Assembly (NCBI GenBank): GCA_002371315.1
Contig: DFHL01000140.1
Span: 1 to 24,715 of the forward strand
DNA: 24,715 nt
Source of the DNA: Bacteroidales bacterium UBA3724
GTDB lineage: Bacteria; Bacteroidota; Bacteroidia; Bacteroidales; P3
Reading direction: 5' to 3'
The notes under the pieces: generated by a model
The model's database searches: none
What the model was told of the DNA's origin: nothing
The model's input: the letters and a program-made list of their open reading frames with translations, nothing else
Part shown: positions 1 through 6,778 of the stretch, piece after piece
How positions within the stretch are numbered: position 1 is the stretch's first letter
Layout: each line of letters begins with the position of its first letter
Made by a program: the position numbers and the translations under genes

Positions 1-642
1 GCCCCAAAGCTCCTTGTCGTTCTGCACCCTGAAAAGGTTCCCGTCCCACCAGTTAATAAAGCGCTGGGTGGGTATCACCGTGTCGCCATCGAGTCGCATC
101 AGGGTATGGTACGGCTGCCGGATTTGATGGTTGTAGCCTTGCAAAAACATCAGATTGGAATCGACAAGCCAGAGCCACTCGTCGTACACCATCGGGACGA
201 CCGTGCGGCCAGCAGTGTCGAGGACTCCCTGTTTGCCACCTTTTGACATAACGATGAGGCCGTAGCGGAAAGGGTCGGAACCATTTAATTCTGTATATAA
301 TTCGGCGTCGTACTCCATAGGCACAACCATACGGCCCGAACGGTCGGCAATGCCCATCAGAGTGTCGCTGAACAGCAGAAAACGCTCGCCGTTCAACGCG
401 GGCGCGACCCAGTCGTACTGCAGCGGGATGACCGTGCGCCCCTCAAGGTCGACAACGCCAAAGAGGTCGCCTTTGCGGACGACGACAAGGTCGCCGGAAT
501 GCTGACCACCAAGATAACTATAGGTCTTTTCCAGCCGCTTCAGGGCGTCGAGCCGGTAGCGGCTTTGCTTTTTGCTGATTCCGTTCTGCGCCGCCGCAAC
601 AAAGGGCAGCAGTACAATGATGGCAAGAATGATACGTTTCAT
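1..642 (-). CDS. WG-repeat protein, secreted (3' end outside window)
   Basis: The reading frame opens at ATG 642 and stays open to the left edge, giving 214 residues with no stop, so the C-terminus is missing. Residues 1-18 form a signal peptide (MKRIILAIIVLLPFVAAAQ), so the product is exported. The rest consists of degenerate WG/KWG-type repeats, each with a G-hydrophobic-D-x-x-G-R-x-V-(I/V)-P-x-x-Y-D core: GVVDLEGRTVIPLQYD, GIADRSGRMVVPMEYD, GVLDTAGRTVVPMVYD, and a weaker copy near residue 190 (RLDGDTVIP). WG-repeat proteins are common in Bacteroidota and usually have no known function; the repeats are thought to fold as a beta-structured scaffold. No TAnnTTTG promoter is visible in the 97-bp gap upstream, so it may be read through from the peptidase gene. 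The family call is firm; the function is unknown. Confidence 0.82.
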   Translation of the reverse strand, partial: MKRIILAIIVLLPFVAAAQNGISKKQSRYRLDALKRLEKTYSYLGGQHSGDLVVVRKGDLFGVVDLEGRTVIPLQYDWVAPALNGERFLLFSDTLMGIADRSGRMVVPMEYDAELYTELNGSDPFRYGLIVMSKGGKQGVLDTAGRTVVPMVYDEWLWLVDSNLMFLQGYNHQIRQPYHTLMRLDGDTVIPTQRFINWWDGNLFRVQNDKELWG

Positions 643-739
643 AGTGAATATGTTTTTCTATACTCCATTAGTAGCAAATCGGGGACGATTTTTACAAACA
701 GAGCAAAAAAATTTCCATCATTGTACTGCCGAGATGCCT

Positions 740-2722
740 TTACTTCAGGAAGTCCTCGTAGTACTGGAACATCTTCTGGTAGAGGTGGAGACGTTCGCGG
801 CCAAGAACGTTGTGTTCGTGGTGGGGATAGGCGAAGTAGTCGACCTGCTTGAAGTTGTTGATGCAGCGTTCGATGAACTCGGTGCTGTGCTGCGGGACGA
901 CTGTATTGTCCTCGGCACCCTGGATGACCAGCAGGCGGCCTTCGAGGTTCTTGGCCTTGTTCAATAAGCTGGTGGCCTCGTAGCCCTCGGGGTTCTCCTG
1001 CGGGGTGTCCATATAGCGCTCGCCGTACATAATCTCGTACCACTTCCAGTCGATGACGGGGCCGCCGGCGCAGCCCACCTTGAAGACCTCGGGATGGGCC
1101 AGCTTCATCGTGATGGTCATAAAGCCGCCGAAGCTCCAGCCCTCGACGCCCATACGGTCCTTGTCGACGTAAGGCAGCGACTGCAGGAACTTGACGCCCT
1201 CCATCTGGTCGGCCATCTCGATTTCGCCGAGGTGGCGATGGGTGCAGCTCTCGAACTCGAAGCCACGGTTGTCGGTGCCACGGTTGTCGAGGGTGAAGAC
1301 TACATAGCCCTGCTGGGCGAGGCGGAGAAAATAGAGGTTGCCGCCGCCGAGCCAGCTGTCGGTGACGAGCTGCGAGTGGGGACCGCCATAGACGTAGACA
1401 AGCGTGGGATATTTCGTGCCGGGCTTCATATCGGGAGGCGTGATGAGGCGATAGTAGAGGTCGGTCTTGCCGTCGGCAGCCTTGATGGTGCCAAGCTTAA
1501 TTCCGGGCATAGCGTAGTCCTTCAGCGGGTTCTCGGAACGATAGAAGTAGTAAGGTTCGGGATATTTGCGCGGGGTGATGTCCTGATAGTAGGCGGCGGC
1601 AGGTACATCGACCGAGCTGTAGGCACAGACCATACGGGTGCCGGCATCGTTGATGGCAACCGTGTTGGTGCCCTTGCCGCTGGTAAGGCGATCCATCGTT
1701 CCCTTCTTCAGGTTGACGCGGTAGGCGTCTCGGCCGGCAAGGTTGTCCTTGTTGGCATAGACGAAGATGTTTTCGCCCTTCTTGTCGAACTGGATGAAGC
1801 CCTCGACCTCGTACTCACCCTTGGTGACCTGCTTGACGAGCGTGCCGTCCAAGTTGTAGAGATAGAGGTGCTTGTAGCCGTCGCGCATCGAAAACCAGAG
1901 GAACTGGTCGCCCTTGGGGGTGAACATCATCGGCTCGCAGGGCTCGACGTAGCGGGGGTTGGTTTCCTCGAAAAGGGTCTTCACGAAAGCACCCGTCGTG
2001 GCGTCGTACTGCTCGAGCCACATATGGTTCTGCTCGCGGTTGATTTTGGCGATGAAGACGTACTTCTCGTCGGGGCTCCAGGCGATGTTGGTGAGATACA
2101 TTTCGCGCTCGTGGATGGAGGTGTCGCGGCAGGTGTTGAGGTAGACGAGCTTCTGGGCTGCGCAGTCCCAGACACCCACGGTGACCCAGTGGCTCTGCAT
2201 ACCGGCCATGGGGTACTTGATGGGCATGGGCTCGGCCTCGCGGGCCTTGGTGTTGACGAGGGGGTAGTCGACCACCATACTCTGGTCCATACGGTAGAAG
2301 GCCAGTTTGCTGTTCTTGGGCGACCAGAAGAGACCGCCGTTGATGCCGAACTCGTTGCGGTGGACGCTCTCGCCGAGGACGATGTTGTAGCCGTCGCCAC
2401 GCTCGACGAGCTTGCCGTCGACATAGAGGTTGCCATCCTTCTTCTCGACGCGCTCTTCCTGTTTGGAGTCGTTGTTCTGCGGCTTGCGCCATTCCTGCTG
2501 GGCCTCAGTGAGTTTGAACTCCTTCTTGCCGTCGAAGCCGTACTGCTCGCCACCCTTGTAATAGGTGACCGTCTTGCCGTCTGGGGCGAAGATGAAGCTC
2601 ATCGCTTCGCGCTTGGGGTAAAGGTCGCGGTCCATCAGCTGGTCCCACTCAAGTAGTTTTCCTTGTGCAAATGCGGTACCCGCCATCAGCAGCACCGCCA
2701 GTGTCAATAATATCTTCTTCAT
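740..2722 (-). CDS. ptpA: prolyl tripeptidyl peptidase (PtpA-like), S9B family
   Basis: A 660-residue exported serine peptidase of the dipeptidyl-peptidase IV family. Residues 1-19 are a signal peptide (cleavage near AFA-QG). A beta-propeller region follows, then an alpha/beta-hydrolase domain from about residue 410. The triad is Ser530 (GWSFGG), Asp605 (GAEDNTV) and His637 (HEHNV). The Ser-Asp and Asp-His distances (75 and 32) equal those of Porphyromonas gingivalis PtpA (S603/D678/H710, recalled from the literature). Glu563 falls at Ser+33, like PtpA Glu636, and Glu124 in RNEFG is the likely partner of PtpA Glu205. Classical DPP IV has a double Glu here, whereas this protein has Asn-Glu, so tripeptide release with proline at P1 is the best guess. 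PtpA enzymes help asaccharolytic bacteria take up peptides. The ATG at 2722 is chosen because it gives a complete signal peptide. Confidence 0.87.
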   Translation of the reverse strand: MKKILLTLAVLLMAGTAFAQGKLLEWDQLMDRDLYPKREAMSFIFAPDGKTVTYYKGGEQYGFDGKKEFKLTEAQQEWRKPQNNDSKQEERVEKKDGNLYVDGKLVERGDGYNIVLGESVHRNEFGINGGLFWSPKNSKLAFYRMDQSMVVDYPLVNTKAREAEPMPIKYPMAGMQSHWVTVGVWDCAAQKLVYLNTCRDTSIHEREMYLTNIAWSPDEKYVFIAKINREQNHMWLEQYDATTGAFVKTLFEETNPRYVEPCEPMMFTPKGDQFLWFSMRDGYKHLYLYNLDGTLVKQVTKGEYEVEGFIQFDKKGENIFVYANKDNLAGRDAYRVNLKKGTMDRLTSGKGTNTVAINDAGTRMVCAYSSVDVPAAAYYQDITPRKYPEPYYFYRSENPLKDYAMPGIKLGTIKAADGKTDLYYRLITPPDMKPGTKYPTLVYVYGGPHSQLVTDSWLGGGNLYFLRLAQQGYVVFTLDNRGTDNRGFEFESCTHRHLGEIEMADQMEGVKFLQSLPYVDKDRMGVEGWSFGGFMTITMKLAHPEVFKVGCAGGPVIDWKWYEIMYGERYMDTPQENPEGYEATSLLNKAKNLEGRLLVIQGAEDNTVVPQHSTEFIERCINNFKQVDYFAYPHHEHNVLGRERLHLYQKMFQYYEDFLK

Positions 2723-2778
2723 TTTTATCTCTGTATTTCAGTTAATCTCTATTCTATTTTCCTGCTCGCTACGCTCGC

Positions 2779-2804
2779 GAAATCTTGTAAATCTTGTAAA
2801 TTAT
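2779..2804. repeat. left arm of 26-bp perfect inverted repeat
   Basis: This arm lies 16 bp beyond the stop codon of the GxxExxY gene. It is the exact reverse complement of 3221-3246. Internally it carries two tandem copies of a 9-mer (aatcttgta / aatcttgta). It sits in the 98-bp gap in front of the peptidase gene. Confidence 0.9.
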
Positions 2805-2820
2805 TCCGCTTCGCGGGAGG

Positions 2821-3222
2821 CTACGCAGTCCTGTATTCGTTTTGTGTCACTCTTCTCATTCCCTTCTTCAAATCGTATTCTCCAAAGTTTATCAGCAACC
2901 CCTCGGGTTTTTCGAGCAGCTTAAAATAAGTCCTTAATTGTTTATAATGAACGTCTTTTATCTCTTCCGCCGATTTCAACTCAACTATCAATTCATCTTC
3001 GACAAGCAAATCCAATCGCAAGTCGTTTCCTATCGCTGCACCCTTGTAAGTAATTGTAATTGGAACTTGAGACACAACCTTCAATCCTCGCAATTTCAAT
3101 TCCTGTATCATCGCCTTCTCATACACCGACTCCAATAGCCCAGGTCCGAAATGATTATACACTTCCATTGCGGCACCACGAACTTCATACATAAGGTCGT
3201 ACATCTGTTGTTGCGTCAGCAT
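2821..3222 (-). CDS. GxxExxY protein (PDDEXK-like nuclease-fold family)
   Basis: A 133-residue protein carrying the family signature GLLESVY (G-x-x-E-x-x-Y) near residues 28-34. It also has a PD-(D/E)XK-like core: LRLDLLVEDELIVELKSAEEI supplies Asp, Glu and Lys (…LDLLV…VELK), followed by the NFG motif (LLINFGEYDLKKG) near the C-terminus. No signal peptide or membrane segment is seen, so it is cytoplasmic. The family is widespread in Bacteroidota, Planctomycetes and Cyanobacteria; the fold suggests a nucleic-acid-cleaving or -binding enzyme, but the biological role is unknown. The gene is enclosed by a perfect 26-bp inverted repeat whose right arm covers the first two bases of the start codon. 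This suggests a small cassette or a self-pairing mRNA. Family call is firm. Confidence 0.88.
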   Translation of the reverse strand: MLTQQQMYDLMYEVRGAAMEVYNHFGPGLLESVYEKAMIQELKLRGLKVVSQVPITITYKGAAIGNDLRLDLLVEDELIVELKSAEEIKDVHYKQLRTYFKLLEKPEGLLINFGEYDLKKGMRRVTQNEYRTA

Positions 3223-3246
3223 AATTTACAAGATTTACAAGATTTC
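3221..3246. repeat. right arm of 26-bp perfect inverted repeat
   Basis: Exact reverse complement of 2779-2804. It includes the first two bases of the GxxExxY start codon (ATG at 3222-3220) and the whole ribosome-binding region. It contains two copies of the 9-mer atttacaag. No matching target-site duplication is visible directly outside the two arms. Confidence 0.9.
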
Positions 3247-3257
3247 TGCCGCGCAAG

Positions 3258-3295
3258 CGGCAAGGAGAACAAGATTCCACGGCAAGGAGAACAAG
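3258..3295. repeat. 16-bp direct repeat, two copies
   Basis: The 16-mer cggcaaggagaacaag occurs at 3258-3273 and again at 3280-3295 (22-bp period). It lies in the gap between the glycosyltransferase stop and the GxxExxY gene. Next to it, tgccgc-gcaa-gcggca (3248-3263) can form a small hairpin. No U-tract follows the hairpin on either strand, so it is not called a terminator. Confidence 0.8.
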
Positions 3296-3312
3296 CGGCG
3301 CCAGGAGGGAGC

Positions 3313-4038
3313 TTAGTAGTTCTTCCAGTTGCGGAACTTGAGGTTGAAGACGCCAAAGAATGCTTCCTTGAAAATCTTCATACTCATCTTGCTGGTACCC
3401 AGCACGCGGTCGGTGAAAATGATAGGCACCTCGTAGACCTTGAAGCCCAGGCGTGTGGCGGTGTATTTCATCTCAATCTGGAAAGCATAGCCGACAAACT
3501 TCACCTTGTCGAACTTCATCTTTTCCAGCACGCGGCGACTCCAGCAGACGAAGCCTGCCGTGGCGTCGCACACCTTCATACCAGTGACGATGCGCACATA
3601 TTTCGACGCATAATAACTCATCATCAGGCGTCCCATCGGCCAGTTGACGACACTGATTTTGCCGTCGACATAGCGGCTGCCCACCACCACATCGCCCTTG
3701 CCGCTGGCGCAAGCCTCGTACAGGCGCGGCAGGTCATCGGGGTTGTGGCTGAAATCGGCATCCATCTCAATCATATAGTCGTAGCCGTGCTCGTTGCCCC
3801 ATCGCATACCTTCAAGATAGGCTGTGCCGAGGCCCAGTTTGCCTTTGCGCTCCTTGATAAAGAGGCGGTTGGGGAACTCCTGCATCAGGCGCTTGACGAT
3901 ATCTGCCGTACCGTCGGGCGAATTGTCCTCAACGATAAGCATATCGAATTCTTTTTCAAGCGAAAAGACCTTACGGATAATCTTTTCGATATTTTCTTTC
4001 TCGTTGTATGTAGGCGTAATAACCAGTGTGTCTGCCAT
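3313..4038 (-). CDS. polyprenol monophosphomannose synthase-like glycosyltransferase (GT2)
   Basis: A 241-residue family-2 glycosyltransferase of the DPM1 type. Visible motifs are TYNEKENI (nucleotide-sugar binding) at 10-17, VEDNSPDGT at 36-44, GLGTAYLEGM at 69-78, the metal-binding DxD as MDADFSHNP (Asp93, Asp95), GSRYV, and ATAGFVCWSRRVL. There is no C-terminal membrane segment, so it resembles the short soluble DPM1 form. Such enzymes transfer mannose or a related sugar from a nucleotide sugar to polyprenyl phosphate, giving a lipid-linked donor for periplasmic or surface glycosylation. The sugar is inferred from the family, not proven. Met at 4038 (MADTLV) is chosen over the in-frame Met at 4098 because the longer form would span a TATCTTTG promoter element at 4066-4073 and adds no family-like sequence. 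Confidence 0.88.
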   Translation of the reverse strand: MADTLVITPTYNEKENIEKIIRKVFSLEKEFDMLIVEDNSPDGTADIVKRLMQEFPNRLFIKERKGKLGLGTAYLEGMRWGNEHGYDYMIEMDADFSHNPDDLPRLYEACASGKGDVVVGSRYVDGKISVVNWPMGRLMMSYYASKYVRIVTGMKVCDATAGFVCWSRRVLEKMKFDKVKFVGYAFQIEMKYTATRLGFKVYEVPIIFTDRVLGTSKMSMKIFKEAFFGVFNLKFRNWKNY

Positions 4039-4065
4039 AGCTTTGAAATTATTGAAAACAATTTG

Positions 4066-4099
4066 CAAAGATACGATTTTTTTTACAAATGGCAGCAAA
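4066..4099 (-). promoter_or_regulatory. Bacteroidota-type promoter for the glycosyltransferase
   Basis: On the minus strand the -7 element TATCTTTG (4073-4066) matches TAnnTTTG. A TTTG at 4099-4096 could be the -33 element, although the 22-bp spacing is slightly long. The start codon ATG 4038 lies 27 bp downstream of the -7 box. Confidence 0.65.
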
Positions 4100-4116
4100 A
4101 AACCTCACCACAGAGG
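4097..4116 (-). terminator. weak intrinsic terminator after the peptidase-VanZ gene
   Basis: On the minus strand a 4-bp stem (CCTC...GAGG, 6-nt loop) is followed directly by TTTTTT. It lies 14 bp beyond the TAA of the peptidase-VanZ gene and upstream of the glycosyltransferase promoter -7 box. The stem is short, so termination may be partial. Confidence 0.4.
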
Positions 4117-4129
4117 AAAATATCTTGAT

Positions 4130-4933
4130 TTAACGCATTTTACGTTTCAACAAAAGAATCAAAAGCCAACCAAAAGTGACGCCAAGGCAGTTGGCGACAA
4201 GGTCGTTGGGGTCAAATCCGCGGTAGAAAAGTGCCAGTTGGCCCGTCTCGGTGACGACGGCAAAAAGCAGTCCGGCAAGCCAATGCGGAACCAGGCGCCG
4301 GAACCGTCCGCCGCCGAAGTCCATAATGAAAAACACAAACGGCACATACACCGACGCGTGGAGCAGGTGATCCAGACGTATGCCGAAGACGAAATTGTCC
4401 AGCTGGATGCCCAACCCTCCGACAGGAGCCCACATAAGCACCAGCAGAAGAAACAGATAGACCAATCGCTGCCAGCAGCGCTGCCGGCGGCCAAACAGGC
4501 TGAACGGCGCGTTGAGCAGCGAACGGCGCAATGCGACACGGCGCGAACGGCGGCGCCACTGCTGCGAGTCGCACATATCCACCCTGCCGTCACCGTGCTC
4601 GACAGCCACCAGGCGAGCCAGCACAGCATCGCGGCCTACAACCTCGCGACGACGACAGTTGTCGCCTCTGAACTCGAGCCGCCCATTCCGTATGCGCATC
4701 AGCCTGTGTACGACACAATGTCCTTGATACACAAAAAGGTACACCTCGCCACAATGCAAATCGCCGACAATCGGCGCCAGCCTGATGCGGTCGCTCCGTC
4801 CGTCGATGAGCGGCAGCATACTGGACCCGCCAAAGGCGATGGTGACCGTGAGGCCATCGTCAAGACGCGCCTTCAACTCCTCGACAATGAAACCATTGGC
4901 ATCGTTGGGCAATATCAGGCGTTTATCGTTCAT
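4130..4933 (-). CDS. S24/S26-type peptidase fused to VanZ-like membrane domain
   Basis: A 267-residue two-domain protein. Residues about 30-110 look like an S24/S26 (signal-peptidase/LexA superfamily) domain: GGSSMLPLI with likely nucleophile Ser38, then GEVYLFVYQGHCVVHRL with His76, then FRGDN with Asp91. The Ser-His spacing (38) and the GDN motif resemble the Ser-His-Asp ER/archaeal signal peptidases rather than the Ser-Lys bacterial enzyme. Residues about 155-263 hold about four hydrophobic segments with VanZ-like landmarks: DHLLHASVY, ETGQLALFYRG and DPNDLVANCLGVTFG. The start at 4933 is chosen because its ATG overlaps the upstream gene's TGA (ATGA); the longer in-frame start at 4993 only adds antisense-like sequence. 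It is the last gene of the PqqD/kinase operon. It plausibly cleaves a peptide at the membrane, but the substrate is unknown. Confidence 0.78.
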   Translation of the reverse strand: MNDKRLILPNDANGFIVEELKARLDDGLTVTIAFGGSSMLPLIDGRSDRIRLAPIVGDLHCGEVYLFVYQGHCVVHRLMRIRNGRLEFRGDNCRRREVVGRDAVLARLVAVEHGDGRVDMCDSQQWRRRSRRVALRRSLLNAPFSLFGRRQRCWQRLVYLFLLLVLMWAPVGGLGIQLDNFVFGIRLDHLLHASVYVPFVFFIMDFGGGRFRRLVPHWLAGLLFAVVTETGQLALFYRGFDPNDLVANCLGVTFGWLLILLLKRKMR

Positions 4934-5802
4934 AAAGCGTTGTCGAATATCGTTTTGCAGCTCAGTCGCGCCGCCTCGTCGTCGGGCAGGCACGCAAGAT
5001 GATAGGACGGCACAGCCGAAATAGTATCCGAAATGATGCCAATCAGCAGGTCGGCATAACGTTCGTCCTGCATCAATGCCGGAGGCAGCGAAGGCTGCAG
5101 GGCGGCAAAGGCCGCGGGAATCGACAGGCGGCGCATAGCGTTCTGCGGAGACTGCGACAGGCGCACCACCGCCGCCAGCGGAAAACGGCGAGCCTCATAG
5201 CAAGGCGTTTTGCCGCTCCACGGGCTGCCATACACACAGGGCCGACCATCCTCGATAGTCAAGATCGGGCTGTCGTCGTTCAGAAGGTGTGCGTCGGGTA
5301 TATTTTTGAGCCACAGGCGCGTATGCGTACTCTTCCCCGTTCCCGACTCGCCCAGGAAAAGCACAGCCCTGCCCTGACAGACAATCACCGAGCTGTGGAC
5401 AAAAGTGAACGACGACGGCGCACCGAGCATACTCAGCGCAAACCACAGCGAAAAGCGCAGGGCCGAAGCATCGTCGCACAAAGTGGCATCAACGCGGTTG
5501 CTGCCAAACCGGTGGCTCATAGCCACAAGCATACTGCCATCCGACCGGCGCATATCGTAGTAAAACATATCGCCGCTCCGGCGGAAACAGCATCTGGCGT
5601 CAATCTCCCTGAAAACAAAGCTGTTCAGCACCTCGCCCTGCGTCGGCAAAGCCACGTCGGAGCCGTAGCGCACATACCAGTCGGGCTCAGCCTCGGCAAC
5701 AACAAACGGCTGCGCGCCGTCATAGGTGCGCAGGAAACGCAAGGCACAGTCGCCCTCGACGGCCACACTGCGTCCACCAACCTGAAGGACAATTCGTTCC
5801 AT
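4930..5802 (-). CDS. HPr kinase/phosphorylase-like serine kinase
   Basis: A 290-residue protein. The N-terminal half (1-130) has no recognised motif. The C-terminal half has the HprK/PEPCK-like kinase core: His136 in FVHSSV, Walker A GESGTGKST at 151-159, an acidic LLNDDSP loop (Asp176, Asp177), GSPWSGK at 192-198, and a C-terminal YHLACLPDDEA. It is too divergent, and in the wrong context, to be the sugar-regulation kinase. Related kinases are encoded beside PqqD-like proteins in peptide-modification clusters, and in some lasso-peptide clusters such a kinase phosphorylates the precursor's C-terminal serine (established for that family). Start 5802 overlaps the PqqD stop as TGATG, and its stop overlaps the peptidase start as ATGA, so the three genes are translationally coupled. 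The substrate is unknown. Confidence 0.8.
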   Translation of the reverse strand: MERIVLQVGGRSVAVEGDCALRFLRTYDGAQPFVVAEAEPDWYVRYGSDVALPTQGEVLNSFVFREIDARCCFRRSGDMFYYDMRRSDGSMLVAMSHRFGSNRVDATLCDDASALRFSLWFALSMLGAPSSFTFVHSSVIVCQGRAVLFLGESGTGKSTHTRLWLKNIPDAHLLNDDSPILTIEDGRPCVYGSPWSGKTPCYEARRFPLAAVVRLSQSPQNAMRRLSIPAAFAALQPSLPPALMQDERYADLLIGIISDTISAVPSYHLACLPDDEAARLSCKTIFDNAL

Positions 5803-6068
5803 CAGGCCAAAATGGCATTTTGTTTCAATGTCTCGACCCACTGGCGGGCATCCTTTTCGGCCGTGGCCTCGTCCACATCATAGCGCTCCGTCAGCAGCGA
5901 AACGACATCAGCCAGTTCGAAATCCTTGCCATACAGGCCGTTCCAAAGATAGAGCGATGTCTCGTTGAGGGCTACAACCGTCGTCATATCGCCCGGATTG
6001 GCACCCTGCACAAGGACGATGTTCTCGTCGGCCACGTGGCGCACTTTGTATTTCGGTAGTATTTTCAT
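5802..6068 (-). CDS. PqqD-family protein (peptide chaperone / RiPP recognition element type)
   Basis: An 88-residue protein with the PqqD profile: MKILPKYKVRHVADENIVLVQ, then ALNETSLYLWNGLYGKDFELADVVSLLTERYDVDEATAEKDARQWVETL. The N-terminal beta segment, the N-x-(T/S)-x-x-x-(L/I)-W motif and the following helices fit the winged-helix fold. PqqD-like proteins bind precursor peptides and present them to modifying enzymes (established for PQQ and RiPP systems). The ATG at 6068 gives the standard family length; the longer in-frame opening (to 6359) is an out-of-frame overlap with the upstream barrel gene. It lies 37 bp after the barrel gene and is coupled to the kinase gene. No precursor peptide or radical SAM partner is seen nearby. 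Confidence 0.85.
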   Translation of the reverse strand: MKILPKYKVRHVADENIVLVQGANPGDMTTVVALNETSLYLWNGLYGKDFELADVVSLLTERYDVDEATAEKDARQWVETLKQNAILA

Positions 6069-6105
6069 TGCAAATCCTTTCTTTAAATCCTTGAACAAAA
6101 GCCTG

Positions 6106-6717
6106 TCAGAACGCCACGCCGACACGGAACCCAGCCGTGAAAGCCAGCCATCCGTCGGCAGGCATAAGCATAAAACTGTGGTAGTAATTGTTGGCATTGC
6201 CCGTGCCCACCGACGGCCCCAAGCCGCAATAGACATCGAACACAAACCAATCGAGCACAAGCTGATAGCCGCACTCGGCCAGCAACGCCACCTGCAGCGT
6301 GCGCTCAGGGCACTTGGACGGATAGCCGAACGCGTCCCTGCGGTTGGTGCCATAGGCAAACTGCGCCCAGACGAACTCGGGCTTCACATAAAAACCAGCC
6401 AGCCAGCTGCGCGACGACTGCTGCGGCACAAGGCGCCACTTGTAGGCCACCTTGCCCAATAAGCCCCGCGGATGGCTGTGGTTCATCCAGTCCCAGCCCC
6501 AGCCAACGATGCCCAGCGTCACCTCGCCGCTGTTGGTGCGGCTGAAAGCGCGCTCGTAGGTGATGCGCGTCGAGCCGCTGCCCAACGACAGCAAAGTCAC
6601 CTTCAAATCGTTGCGCAATCCCAACGTCTCATTGCTACTTTGGGCTTTGGCCAACGATGGAAAAAGCACAAAGCAGACGCTCACCGCACAAAACAAAGCC
6701 TTGTATTTCAACTTCAT
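6106..6717 (-). CDS. small outer-membrane beta-barrel protein, unknown function
   Basis: About 203 residues. Residues 1-25 are a clear signal peptide (cleavage near LAKA-QS). The remainder alternates hydrophobic and polar residues, is rich in Gly, Trp and Tyr, and ends in FRVGVAF, a terminal aromatic typical of outer-membrane beta-barrels. It resembles the short Bacteroidota porin-like families (DUF3575-like), but I cannot assign the family with certainty. It is the first gene of the operon with pqqD, the HprK-like kinase and the peptidase-VanZ gene. The Met at 6717 is preferred over 6894 because the longer form crosses the promoter and overlaps purM; Met 6726 (MIDMKLKY) is an alternative. 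A TATCTTTG promoter lies just upstream. Whether it works with the downstream peptide-processing-like genes is inferred only from the shared transcript. Confidence 0.72.
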   Translation of the reverse strand: MKLKYKALFCAVSVCFVLFPSLAKAQSSNETLGLRNDLKVTLLSLGSGSTRITYERAFSRTNSGEVTLGIVGWGWDWMNHSHPRGLLGKVAYKWRLVPQQSSRSWLAGFYVKPEFVWAQFAYGTNRRDAFGYPSKCPERTLQVALLAECGYQLVLDWFVFDVYCGLGPSVGTGNANNYYHSFMLMPADGWLAFTAGFRVGVAF

Positions 6718-6747
6718 ATCAATCATCTGCAATAATGTAACGCAAAA

Positions 6748-6778
6748 CAAAGATACATTTTTTTTTGTAAACGGCAAA
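6748..6778 (-). promoter_or_regulatory. promoter of the barrel-PqqD-kinase-peptidase operon
   Basis: On the minus strand: TTTG at 6778-6775, 19-bp spacer, then TATCTTTG at 6755-6748. This is a near-ideal Bacteroidota sigma-ABfr promoter, with the start codon about 30 bp downstream. It interleaves with the divergent purM promoter. Confidence 0.78.

Noticed and set aside
1094..2656. Plus-strand 520-codon open frame opposite the prolyl tripeptidyl peptidase gene
   Set aside because: Same antisense-shadow composition; the minus-strand protein has an intact catalytic triad.
2779..3246. Insertion sequence bounded by the 26-bp inverted repeat
   Set aside because: There is no transposase in the enclosed gene and no target-site duplication outside the arms, so I report an inverted repeat around a GxxExxY gene but do not call an insertion sequence.
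4930..5802. Genuine HprK (carbon-catabolite regulator)
   Set aside because: The sequence outside the kinase core is unlike HprK, and the gene is coupled to PqqD and a peptidase rather than to phosphotransferase genes.
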